NCBI RefSeq assembly: GCF_043876835.1
Contig: NZ_JBAWJZ010000003.1
Coordinates: 186,001 to 250,000, forward strand
Reading direction: 5' to 3'
Source of the DNA: Yeosuana sp043876835
GTDB taxonomy: Bacteria > Bacteroidota > Bacteroidia > Flavobacteriales > Flavobacteriaceae
DNA: 64,000 nucleotides
Positions 34,653 to 42,725 of this stretch are shown here, one piece after another. A program made the position numbers and the translations under genes. Below the pieces are notes generated by a model. That model had not been told where the DNA came from and did not search any database. It saw only the letters and a list, made by a program, of their open reading frames with translations. The stretch's first letter is position 1; each line of letters starts with the position of its first letter.

Positions 34653-34681
34653 AAAGCTGCTTTTTACAAAGCAGCTTTTTT
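34653..34681 (+). terminator. Rho-independent terminator after the OmpH pair
   Basis: An 11-bp stem (AAAGCTGCTTT at 34653-34663 with AAAGCAGCTTT at 34668-34678) and a 4-base loop are followed by a T-run to 34681. It closes the chaperone unit and abuts murI. Confidence 0.88.
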
Positions 34682-34688
34682 ATTTTTG
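34681..34688 (+). promoter_or_regulatory. Possible sigma-A -7 element for murI
   Basis: TATTTTTG matches TAnnTTTG but lies only 6 bases before the murI ATG and arises from the T-run of the preceding terminator. No upstream TTG exists at the right distance. If real, the murI mRNA would be leaderless or nearly so. Confidence 0.25.
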
Positions 34689-34694
34689 TTACAT

Positions 34695-35474
34695 ATGAAT
34701 GCAAATCCTATAGGTGTTTTTGATTCTGGCATTGGTGGCACTTCCATATGGAAAGAAATTAACATGCTTTTACCCCACGAAAACACCATTTACTTGGCAG
34801 ATAGTGCCAATGCTCCCTATGGTCCAAAAGGTAAAGAGGCCATTATTAATTTAAGCATAAAAAATACAGAATATTTAATTAATAAAGGTTGCAAACTCAT
34901 TGTGGTTGCCTGTAACACTGCCACAACCAATGCCATTAGTTTATTAAGAAAAAACTATCAAATTCCTTTTATTGGAATTGAACCAGCTATTAAACCAGCT
35001 GCATTAAATTCAAAAACAAAAGCTGTTGGTATTTTAGCCACTAAAGGAACACTTTCTAGTGAATTATTCAATACAACTACAAGCTTATACGCTCATGGCT
35101 TAACCGTAGTAGAGCAAGTTGGAGAAGGATTGGTGGAATTGATTGAAATGGGAAAAATAGATTCTGAAGAGACGAAAACTCTTTTAAAGATGTACTTAAA
35201 ACCAATGCTTGATGCTAACATTGATTATCTGGTTTTAGGCTGTACCCATTACCCTTATCTCATGCCTTTATTATTAGAGTTACTACCAAAACATGTTAAA
35301 ATAATTGATTCTGGTGAAGCAGTGGCAAGACAAACAAAAGCTGTTTTAGAAAAAAATGATCTGTTAAATAGTTCCATTTCTAATCCTAAAAATCAATTTT
35401 TTACAAATGGGAATCCAGAAATTTTAAAAGCTATTTTAGAAAACGGATTTGAGGTAAACTATTTAGATTTTTAA
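34695..35474 (+). CDS. murI: Glutamate racemase
   Basis: A 259-residue cofactor-independent racemase that supplies D-glutamate for peptidoglycan. The two catalytic cysteines are C73 in VVACNTATTNA and C183 in LGCTHYPYLM, and the N-terminal motif is GVFDSGIGG (D10). I choose ATG 34695; an in-frame TTG at 34686 would add three residues and overlaps the preceding promoter-like sequence. It follows the OmpH terminator and is convergent with the esterase-like gene, whose stop is 3 bases away. Confidence 0.96.
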   Translation: MNANPIGVFDSGIGGTSIWKEINMLLPHENTIYLADSANAPYGPKGKEAIINLSIKNTEYLINKGCKLIVVACNTATTNAISLLRKNYQIPFIGIEPAIKPAALNSKTKAVGILATKGTLSSELFNTTTSLYAHGLTVVEQVGEGLVELIEMGKIDSEETKTLLKMYLKPMLDANIDYLVLGCTHYPYLMPLLLELLPKHVKIIDSGEAVARQTKAVLEKNDLLNSSISNPKNQFFTNGNPEILKAILENGFEVNYLDF

Positions 35475-35477
35475 AAA

Positions 35478-36569
35478 TTAATCCTCTGTAAGTTCCAGCA
35501 ATATAAATTGATTTAATTGCTTTCCTTGTGTATTAAAATTATTATCAGAAATTACTATTAAAGACTTATGTCCATTTGGCAATTTAGGCCCAAAAGTAAT
35601 CCCTTCTATATTATCAATAGAGCTATCTTTTAATTTATCTCTTATACTTTCAAAATTTAAAAGCAATTCTTTTTTAGCTGAAGTGAAATCTGTGTTAGCT
35701 AAACTATTTATCTTTAAAGTATTTGTAGCTTTAGAAGCGTCAACTTTAAATAATTTAATTGTGTTTCCTTGGTTTCCCAACCCACTTGAATAACTACGTT
35801 CTAAAACCAGAAATTTATTTTCGGCATATTCCAATAAATCAGTAAGTCCATTGACTGAAAAATTTGAAAGTGGTTTTTTAGCAATCGGATCTAAGTAATA
35901 TCCGAATTGTTTTTCAGGCTTTTTAGTTTCAGAATTTATAAAGGTAATTCTAACAGGTGACTTTGTTATTTCTAATTGAGGCTCCGGTCCATCAACCTCT
36001 AAAGGTAATTCCATTCCCAACCAATACCCTTTTTTTTTGAATTCAATACATAAGCCCTCTAACGTGCCATTATGTCTTGGCTTTTGTAAACTGTTTGCTT
36101 TAAATGATTCGGGTATTTCAAATCTGTCCTTTATATCTCCAGTTTCATTGATATCAAAAAACAAAGGATCCTTTTTTTTATTGATGTGACCTTCACTAGT
36201 TAATAGTATTTTATTTGACTGACTATCAAATCTTATCGATTCTAAATCCAGAAAGTCAGAAGTATCATTTATAAGAAGAACTTTGTCAACATTAACTTTA
36301 GAAATTTGATTGTTATCTAAAGTAATTGACGCCTCATAAATTCTTGGATTATTAGAATCATCACAGACTAAATAATACGTTCCGTCATAAAAATCAATAC
36401 CAGATAATCCTCCAACTTGAGTGTTGTTAACAAATATATCATCTGGCAAAATATACTCACTTAAAAAGGTAACCTTTAAATTTTCATTACTGGTTATTTC
36501 AGCACTTTTGCAACCAAAAATGGATAATAAAATTAAGATAAGGGAAATTCTGAAAAAGAAATTATTCAT
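35478..36569 (-). CDS. Esterase-like activity of phytase family lipoprotein
   Basis: A 363-residue exported lipoprotein: the lipobox LLSIFGC puts the lipid on C20. The body looks like a beta-propeller of the PF13449 type (phytase-like esterase): GGLSGIDFYDGTYYLVCDD, FLDLESIRFD, TLEGLCIEFKKKGYWLGMEL, KFLVLERSYSSGLGN and NIEGITFGPKLPNGHKSLIV. Such proteins are thought to act on phosphate or ester substrates at the cell surface, but activity is unproven. The start overlaps the upstream carbonic-anhydrase-like gene by 8 bases, making one unit with it and porP. Confidence 0.8.
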   Translation of the reverse strand: MNNFFFRISLILILLSIFGCKSAEITSNENLKVTFLSEYILPDDIFVNNTQVGGLSGIDFYDGTYYLVCDDSNNPRIYEASITLDNNQISKVNVDKVLLINDTSDFLDLESIRFDSQSNKILLTSEGHINKKKDPLFFDINETGDIKDRFEIPESFKANSLQKPRHNGTLEGLCIEFKKKGYWLGMELPLEVDGPEPQLEITKSPVRITFINSETKKPEKQFGYYLDPIAKKPLSNFSVNGLTDLLEYAENKFLVLERSYSSGLGNQGNTIKLFKVDASKATNTLKINSLANTDFTSAKKELLLNFESIRDKLKDSSIDNIEGITFGPKLPNGHKSLIVISDNNFNTQGKQLNQFILLELTED

Positions 36570-37074
36570 ACCAACTAGAGTACTTTATATAGTTGTCTGC
36601 TATTCGGTTTATTTCTCCAGAAATTAATTCTTGACTTATATCTTTAACTTTTTTAGCTGGAATTCCGGCATAAATACTACCAGACTCTACCTTGGTGTTT
36701 TTAGTTACAACAGCACCCGCTGCAATAATACTGTTGCTTTCTACCACGCAATCATCCATAACAATACTTCCCATACCAATTAATACATTGTCATGAATAG
36801 TACAACCGTGTACAATTGCGTTATGGCCAATAGATACATTATTACCAATAGTTGTTGGTGAAGTTTTATAAGTTGCGTGAATTACGGCACCATCCTGAAC
36901 ATTTACTTTATTGCCCATTTTTATATAATGTACATCACCTCGGATAACAGCATTAAACCATATGCTGCATTGGTTTCCCATAGAGACATCACCTACAATG
37001 GTAGCGTTTTCAGCAATATAACAATCGTTTGGAATTTGTGGAACCATTCCATTAAGGGCTTTTATAATTGGCAT
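36562..37074 (-). CDS. Gamma-carbonic-anhydrase-like hexapeptide-repeat protein
   Basis: A 170-residue left-handed beta-helix protein. Repeated hexapeptides run from about residue 15 to 140 (ATIVGDVSMG, SIWFNAVIRGD, GNKVNVQDGAVIHA, SIGHNAIVHGCTIHDNVLIG). Candidate zinc histidines lie in VIHA, IGHNA and VHGC, in the pattern of the gamma-carbonic anhydrase/YrdA/PaaY group. Some members hydrate CO2, while others appear inactive or transfer acyl groups. It lies 4 bases downstream of porP/sprF on the same strand. Confidence 0.88.
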   Translation of the reverse strand: MPIIKALNGMVPQIPNDCYIAENATIVGDVSMGNQCSIWFNAVIRGDVHYIKMGNKVNVQDGAVIHATYKTSPTTIGNNVSIGHNAIVHGCTIHDNVLIGMGSIVMDDCVVESNSIIAAGAVVTKNTKVESGSIYAGIPAKKVKDISQELISGEINRIADNYIKYSSWYE

Positions 37075-37078
37075 GATT

Positions 37079-38080
37079 TTAATTTACTGCAGGACACTTA
37101 CAATCATACTTTTCTTTTCTACAATTAAAATTGTATCCTAGTGTTAATTGATGAAATCCGCCGTTTGTGAAAACTAGCGAATTCATTTGATAGGTATAGG
37201 TATATGCAAACATAAACTGGTTATAATCAACACCTAAAATTGGTGTTATTTGTCTCAATTTTTGGCTACTAACTCCAGAACCGTCCAAATATTGAGCGCC
37301 ATCAAAACTGTTTCTATACGAAATTCCTCCCCAAATCTTACCAAAATCCACCTCTTTATAAACTTTACCATTTATATCAATTGAAGATTCTTGGGTTCCA
37401 TCTTTATATTGAAACATAATAGAAGGCTCGTAACTCCATTCACTTCCTAATCTTCCAAAAATACCACCAACTGATAACAAATAACGTCTTAAATTACTGG
37501 TGATTTCAATATCATTATTAATACCAGAGTTCTTCAGTACATTTTTAACTGTAGCATGGGCATAATAATCTAAATAATGGTACGAAAAGCCAAGATCAAT
37601 ATTAAAGTTGGTTTCACTTTGTACAATACCACCTATTATTTTATCAGGGCCATCAAACAAAAATGTTGTTTCATCTAATTTATATTGAATAAATCCAGCA
37701 CTTAAACCAAATGACAACATATTTAAATCTACTTCACTCCTAGAAAACATCAAATGATGTGCGTATGTTACATAAGCTCCAGTTTGTGAATGGTAACCAT
37801 TTTTATCGGTGTATAATATTGCACCTAAGGCTGAAGGTGTGTCTCCTATTCTTCCATTAATACTTAATGTCATAAGCTTTGGAGCATCTTCATGTCCAAA
37901 CCATTGTTGACGAGCTGTAAGTCTAACTTTTGAGCAATTTGCAATACCAGCCATTGATGGATGGATTAAATAATAATTATCAGTAAGATAATCGGTATAT
38001 ATTGGAAGCCCTTCTTGTGAAATAGTAAGTTGAGAAAATAAAACTCCAAATAATAATAAAAAGATATTTTTAAACTTCAT
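37079..38080 (-). CDS. Type IX secretion membrane protein, PorP/SprF family
   Basis: A 333-residue outer-membrane barrel. Residues 1-21 are a signal peptide ending TISQ. The opening EGLPIYTDYLTDNYYLIHPS and AGIANCSKVRLTARQQWFGH are diagnostic of PorP/SprF, followed by DTPSALGAILYTDKNGYHSQTG-type strands and a Cys-rich end. SprF-like proteins help export SprB-type adhesins through the type IX system and tether attachment complexes. Flavobacteria carry many paralogues, each usually with a specific partner gene; none is visible here. It leads a unit of three genes. Confidence 0.9.
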   Translation of the reverse strand: MKFKNIFLLLFGVLFSQLTISQEGLPIYTDYLTDNYYLIHPSMAGIANCSKVRLTARQQWFGHEDAPKLMTLSINGRIGDTPSALGAILYTDKNGYHSQTGAYVTYAHHLMFSRSEVDLNMLSFGLSAGFIQYKLDETTFLFDGPDKIIGGIVQSETNFNIDLGFSYHYLDYYAHATVKNVLKNSGINNDIEITSNLRRYLLSVGGIFGRLGSEWSYEPSIMFQYKDGTQESSIDINGKVYKEVDFGKIWGGISYRNSFDGAQYLDGSGVSSQKLRQITPILGVDYNQFMFAYTYTYQMNSLVFTNGGFHQLTLGYNFNCRKEKYDCKCPAVN

Positions 38081-38249
38081 ATATTTTACTTCAAGGTAGA
38101 TTTGATAACATTTAAACGCCTTGATTATTAAAAAATTACATAAAATAGTAAAGATACGCTATATCTTATTTATATAATAATCATGAACAAAATTCAAATA
38201 TATGGATAAGTAAAATTATCTTTTGTATTTTTACAAAAAATTAGCTAAA

Positions 38250-39152
38250 ATGAATGTTTTTAAGGTTTCTGTACAGGAAACATCAAATAATGCCATTGTT
38301 AAATTTGAAATTAATCAAATTATTACCAAGCATCAAAGTTTTGAATTTAATAATATTGATGAAGCAAAAGCTTCTCCTTTAGGTCAGCAATTATTTTATT
38401 TACCTTTTGTTAAGAAGGTATATATTTCATGGAATTTCATTGCTTTAGAACGTTATGATATTGTTGAATGGAAAGATGTTCAAGATGAAGTAGCTGAACA
38501 AATTGAAGCTTATCTGAATGATGGAGGACTAGTTGTAGAAGAATCTGAAATAACAAAGAAAACACCAGTAACGGTTTATGCTGAAAGCACACCAAATCCT
38601 GCTGTTATTAAATTTGTTGCCAATAAGAAATTAGTAACTTCTTTATTTGAATTTACATCTATTGATGAAGCAAAAATATCTCCAATGGCAACTGAACTGT
38701 TTCATTTTCCATTTGTAAAAAGTGTTTTTATTGATGAAAACTATGTTTCTATCACAAAATATGATGTTGCAGATTGGCAAGAAATTACCATGGAACTTCG
38801 TGAGTTCATTAGAGGTTACATTGAAAATGGAAAAGATATCGTCACAACTGGAGCAACACAAACTTCAAAACATCCTGAAGCCCAAAAAGCCTCTCACTTT
38901 GAGTCTCTTGATGATACATCCAAAGAGATTGTAAATATACTTGATGAATATGTAAAACCGGCAGTAGCAAGTGATGGTGGTAACATTCAGTTTATCTTTT
39001 ATGATACTGAAAGTAAAAAGGTGAGTGTGATGTTACAAGGAGCATGCAGTGGATGTCCTTCTTCAACTTATACTTTAAAAAGTGGAATTGAAAATATGCT
39101 AAAAGAAATGCTTCCAGGAAAAGTAGCTATGGTTGAAGCCATCAATGGATAA
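38250..39152 (+). CDS. NifU/Nfu-type iron-sulfur scaffold with duplicated N-terminal domain
   Basis: A 300-residue cytoplasmic Fe-S cluster carrier. Residues 3-92 and 107-193 are two copies of the Nfu N-terminal domain: compare FEFNNIDEAKASPLGQQLF with FEFTSIDEAKISPMATELF and LPFVKKVYIS with FPFVKSVFID. The C-terminal NifU domain (225-300) has the cluster-binding motif C266-SG-C269 in LQGACSGCPSS. The first copy lacks the TPNPA element of the second (AESTPNPAVIKF), having QETSNNAIVKF instead. I use ATG 38250; an upstream in-frame TTG would add nine residues. Confidence 0.92.
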   Translation: MNVFKVSVQETSNNAIVKFEINQIITKHQSFEFNNIDEAKASPLGQQLFYLPFVKKVYISWNFIALERYDIVEWKDVQDEVAEQIEAYLNDGGLVVEESEITKKTPVTVYAESTPNPAVIKFVANKKLVTSLFEFTSIDEAKISPMATELFHFPFVKSVFIDENYVSITKYDVADWQEITMELREFIRGYIENGKDIVTTGATQTSKHPEAQKASHFESLDDTSKEIVNILDEYVKPAVASDGGNIQFIFYDTESKKVSVMLQGACSGCPSSTYTLKSGIENMLKEMLPGKVAMVEAING

Positions 39153-39248
39153 TTCAACTAAAAAATAGTCATTAATTTAATTGACACATCTCACGATTTC
39201 TAAGTTTTTAGTTGCATTGTGTGTTTATAAAAGGAATATAAAAAATGG

Positions 39249-39265
39249 CTATCTTTATAAGATAG
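39249..39265. repeat. Short inverted repeat upstream of dodecin
   Basis: CTATCTT and AAGATAG flank a 3-base loop, 33 bases before the dodecin start. The left arm forms TATCTTTA, one base off the -7 consensus, so it may be a promoter/operator or a leader hairpin. No T-run follows. Confidence 0.4.
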
Positions 39266-39297
39266 TAATATATTTATTAACTTAAAAATTATACAAC

Positions 39298-39498
39298 ATG
39301 GCAGTATTAAAAGTAATTGAAGTTTTAGCAAACTCAGACAAAAGTTGGGAAGATGCAACTAAAAAAGCTGTAAAACACGCAGCCAAAAGTATTAAGAATA
39401 TTCGGTCTGTATATGTTCAAGACCAAAGTGCTAGTGTTACAAATAACGAAGTGACTGAATTTAGAGTAAACGTAAAAATCACTTTTGAAGTAGAATAA
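39298..39498 (+). CDS. Dodecin family flavin-binding protein
   Basis: A 66-residue protein of standard dodecin size. Dodecins assemble into hollow dodecamers that store flavins or coenzyme A-type ligands and protect against flavin photochemistry. The flavin-stacking tryptophan is in the conserved stretch SDKSWEDATKKAVKHA, and the sheet strands IRSVYVQDQSASV and EFRVNVKITFEVE follow. It has its own terminator and stands alone between nfu and the DUF255 gene. Confidence 0.93.
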   Translation: MAVLKVIEVLANSDKSWEDATKKAVKHAAKSIKNIRSVYVQDQSASVTNNEVTEFRVNVKITFEVE

Positions 39499-39519
39499 TT
39501 GTACTCATTATTAAAATAT

Positions 39520-39547
39520 AAGCGTTCTAACATAGAACGCTTTTTTT
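39520..39547 (+). terminator. Rho-independent terminator of dodecin
   Basis: A 9-bp stem AAGCGTTCT/AGAACGCTT with a 5-base loop is followed by seven T (39541-39547). Confidence 0.88.
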
Positions 39548-39564
39548 ATGCCTAATTTTTTTTC

Positions 39565-39572
39565 TAACTTTG
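39565..39572 (+). promoter_or_regulatory. Possible sigma-A -7 element for the DUF255 gene
   Basis: TAACTTTG matches TAnnTTTG but ends only 4 bases before the ATG at 39577, which would make the mRNA leaderless. No TTG is found at the usual distance upstream. Confidence 0.3.
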
Positions 39573-39576
39573 ATAG

Positions 39577-41679
39577 ATGAAGCTATTTGTGTTTCTATTT
39601 TCATTTCTTTTAATAAACTGCAAAGGTCAGAACTCAAAAACTATGGAACACCAATACACCAACGACCTTATCAATGAAACCAGTCCTTATTTATTACAAC
39701 ATGCCCATAACCCTGTAAACTGGAATCCTTGGAACTCTAAAACTTTAGAGCTTGCTAAGTCTAATAATAAATTATTATTGATAAGTGTTGGTTATGCAGC
39801 CTGCCATTGGTGTCATGTTATGGAACATGAAAGTTTTGAGGATACATTAGTAGCAAAAATTATGAATGAACACTTTATTAATGTAAAAGTTGATAGAGAA
39901 GAAAGACCCGATATAGATCAAGTTTACATGAATGCGGTTCAACTCATGACAGGTAGTGGTGGTTGGCCCATGAATGTTATTGCATTACCAGATGGCAGAC
40001 CTTTTTGGGGAGGCACCTATTTTAGGAAAGAACAATGGATGGATGCTTTAAACCAGATTGCAAAACTATTTGAAGAAAACCCAAATAAAATTTATGAATT
40101 TACCGATAAATTAGAACAAGGTATTAAGTCCATGGATATGATAATTCTTAATACAAATAAACCTGTTTTTGAAACTAAATTTATTGAGGAAGCGGTAAAA
40201 AAATGGACCACCCAATTTGATTACAAAGACGGTGGTATGAACCGAGCCCCAAAACTTATGATGCCTAATAACTATCATTTTTTGCTAAGATATGCCTATC
40301 AAAACAACGACAAAGAATTACAAAACTATGTAAACCTCACGCTTACAAAAATGGCTTATGGTGGTGTGTTTGATCAAATTGGTGGTGGTTTTTCAAGATA
40401 TTCTGTTGATACTAAATGGCATGTGCCACATTTTGAAAAAATGCTTTACGACAACGGTCAATTAGTAAGCCTATACTCCGATGCGTACCTCATTACCAAA
40501 AATGACATCTATAAAGATATTGTAACACAAACTTTAGAATATATTAAGCGTGACATGACCATCCCAAATGGTGCGTTTTATTCTTCATTGGATGCCGACA
40601 GTAATAATATAGAAGGAAAACTTGAAGAAGGTTCCTATTATGTTTGGCAAAAAGAAGCACTTAAAAATATTTTAAAGGAAGATTATCAACTATTTTCAGA
40701 ATACTATAACATAAATGATTACGGGTTTTGGGAACACAATAATTATGTGCTTATAAGAAAAGATGATGATAGTGAAATTATTAAAAAATATGAGATAAGC
40801 AAAGAGCAATTAAACCAAAAATTAAATGATTGGAAAAACTTACTTTTAAAGGAACGCAATAAAAGAGAAAAACCCAGACTTGATGATAAAACACTAACTT
40901 CATGGAATGCTCTCATGCTAAAAGGATATATAGATGCATATAGAGTATTTGGTAATAAAAACTATTTAGATGCAGCTGAAAAGAATACTAATTTTATAAT
41001 AAACAATCAGTTAAGAGAAGATGGTGGATTAAATCATAATTATAAAAATGGTAAAAGCACAATTAATGGATATCTTGAAGATTATGCAACAGTCATAGAT
41101 GCATTCATAACTCTTTATGAAAACACTTTAAATGAAACGTGGCTTGTAACCGCAAGAAATTTAGCCAATTACACCTTTGATCATTTTTTTGATGAAACCC
41201 ATCATATGTTTTACTTTACTTCCAATCAAGATGATGCTTTAGTGTCAAGAAATATGGAATATCGCGATAATGTGATTCCTGCAAGTAATTCCATTATGGC
41301 AAAAAATCTATTCAAATTATCACATTATTTCGATAATGATCACTTCAGAAAAACAGCCGTGACTATGCTTAATAACGTTATTCCCGAAATTCAAGATTAT
41401 GCTTCGGGATATTCTAATTGGTTAGACCTTATGCTTAATTATACCAATCCGTTTTATGAAGTGGCAATAGTAGGAAATGAGGCTTCAGGAAAAATTTCAG
41501 AATTAAACAAAAACTATATTCCCAACAAAATCATTGCAGGGAGCATATCAGAAAATAACTTACCTTTATTAGCTAACAGGTATTTACCTGACCAAACTTT
41601 AATATATGTATGTATAGATAACGCGTGTAAACTTCCCGTATCAAAAGTTGATGACGCCATTAAATTGATAACACCATGA
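39577..41679 (+). CDS. DUF255 thioredoxin-domain protein (YyaL/SSP411 family), predicted lipoprotein
   Basis: A 700-residue protein. An N-terminal lipoprotein signal ends LLINC with lipidated C15. Residues about 25-185 are the DUF255 thioredoxin-like domain with the CxxC motif C76-HW-C79 in YAACHWCHVMEHESFED and the motif VDREERPDID. The rest is an (alpha/alpha)6-type domain resembling N-acylglucosamine epimerase folds (GGVFDQIGGGFSRYSVD, HVPHFEKMLYDN, SLDADSNNIEGKLEEGSYY). The family is widespread but its reaction is not settled. A lipoprotein signal implies a periplasmic place. It overlaps the next gene by 4 bases. Confidence 0.9.
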   Translation: MKLFVFLFSFLLINCKGQNSKTMEHQYTNDLINETSPYLLQHAHNPVNWNPWNSKTLELAKSNNKLLLISVGYAACHWCHVMEHESFEDTLVAKIMNEHFINVKVDREERPDIDQVYMNAVQLMTGSGGWPMNVIALPDGRPFWGGTYFRKEQWMDALNQIAKLFEENPNKIYEFTDKLEQGIKSMDMIILNTNKPVFETKFIEEAVKKWTTQFDYKDGGMNRAPKLMMPNNYHFLLRYAYQNNDKELQNYVNLTLTKMAYGGVFDQIGGGFSRYSVDTKWHVPHFEKMLYDNGQLVSLYSDAYLITKNDIYKDIVTQTLEYIKRDMTIPNGAFYSSLDADSNNIEGKLEEGSYYVWQKEALKNILKEDYQLFSEYYNINDYGFWEHNNYVLIRKDDDSEIIKKYEISKEQLNQKLNDWKNLLLKERNKREKPRLDDKTLTSWNALMLKGYIDAYRVFGNKNYLDAAEKNTNFIINNQLREDGGLNHNYKNGKSTINGYLEDYATVIDAFITLYENTLNETWLVTARNLANYTFDHFFDETHHMFYFTSNQDDALVSRNMEYRDNVIPASNSIMAKNLFKLSHYFDNDHFRKTAVTMLNNVIPEIQDYASGYSNWLDLMLNYTNPFYEVAIVGNEASGKISELNKNYIPNKIIAGSISENNLPLLANRYLPDQTLIYVCIDNACKLPVSKVDDAIKLITP

Positions 41680-42029
41680 TATTCTTAAAAACTTTTTTTG
41701 TAGCCTTAGTCGCTTTTGAACATCTGTATTTCCTGATCTTGGAAATGTTTTTATGGACCACTCCTAAAGGCATCAAAACATTTGGTCTAAAGTCAAAGGA
41801 GTTTGCTAATGACACCAAGGTTTTGGCTGCCAATCAAGGATTATATAATGGTTTCTTGTCAGCCGGGTTGATTTATTCTATCATTGTAAAAGAAAATAAT
41901 ACTACAATTTTCTTTCTTATTTGCGTGATAGTAGCAGGTATTTACGGAGCCTATTCAACTAAAAAAATACGTTTGTTTTATGTACAGGCTGTTCCAGCAA
42001 TTTTAGCTTTAATTCTCTCTGCACTATAA
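41676..42029 (+). CDS. DUF1304 small membrane protein
   Basis: A 117-residue inner-membrane protein with four hydrophobic segments. The stretches VALVAFEHLYFLILEMFLW, LAANQGLYNGFLSAGL and YGAYSTKKIRLFYVQAVPA match DUF1304. It is translationally coupled to the DUF255 gene (ATGA overlap). Function unknown. Confidence 0.85.
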   Translation: MIFLKTFFVALVAFEHLYFLILEMFLWTTPKGIKTFGLKSKEFANDTKVLAANQGLYNGFLSAGLIYSIIVKENNTTIFFLICVIVAGIYGAYSTKKIRLFYVQAVPAILALILSAL

Positions 42030-42042
42030 GAAATAAATTGCC

Positions 42043-42714
42043 TTAAGCTTTCGGCTTTAACACCACAAAATCTTTTAAATAATAAGGTTCAAAATAAGCG
42101 ACATCTTCAAAGTCGATTTTTTTGTACTTAAAAGTGGCCAAAGAACCCATTTCATTTGCTGAAGGCAATTTGTTTTCAATGAAAATGGCATTAGGGTGCG
42201 AAATTAAAGCTTTAGTTTTTTCAACACCGTTTCCTATAAAGTACACTTTCCCTTTATTTAAGTATTCTTTAAATGAAGATTCATCTAAAATTTCTGCTTG
42301 AGTTTCTTTGATTTGATTATAATTTGAATCAAAAATAGCGGCATAAACTTCCATACGTCTAGCATCTAACATTGCCACAATAATACCATCATTGCTAACA
42401 ACCTGATGTGCCAAAGCTTCTAAAGTAGGAATTGAAATCAATGGTTTATTTAAAGCAAAACATAGTCCTTTTGCGGCTGATACTCCAATACGTAATCCTG
42501 TGTATGAACCTGGTCCTTTACTCACAGCAATTGCATCTAACTGATTAGATTCAATATTGGCTTCTTTTAAAACCTCATCAATATACACATGAAGTCTTTC
42601 TGCGTGAGAGTAATTTTTATCGTAATCTTCTTTTAAAACTATGGTGTTTCCATCTTTGGAAATTGATACTGAGCAATTGGTTGTTGCCGTTTCAATATTA
42701 AGTATTATGCTCAA
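42043..42714 (-). CDS. tsaB: tRNA threonylcarbamoyladenosine synthesis protein TsaB
   Basis: A 223-residue ASKHA-fold protein needed with TsaD and TsaE for the universal t6A37 modification of ANN-decoding tRNAs. The N-terminal phosphate-like loop is IILNIETATTNCSVSIS, and the conserved AVSKGPGSYTGLRIGVSAAKG and SIPTLEALAHQV follow. The start is TTG at 42714, 11 bases after the stop of the adaptor gene; no in-frame ATG lies near. It is the last gene of the exporter operon, probably by read-through and not by function. Confidence 0.93.
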   Translation of the reverse strand: MSIILNIETATTNCSVSISKDGNTIVLKEDYDKNYSHAERLHVYIDEVLKEANIESNQLDAIAVSKGPGSYTGLRIGVSAAKGLCFALNKPLISIPTLEALAHQVVSNDGIIVAMLDARRMEVYAAIFDSNYNQIKETQAEILDESSFKEYLNKGKVYFIGNGVEKTKALISHPNAIFIENKLPSANEMGSLATFKYKKIDFEDVAYFEPYYLKDFVVLKPKA

Positions 42715-42725
42715 AATAAATTCAA

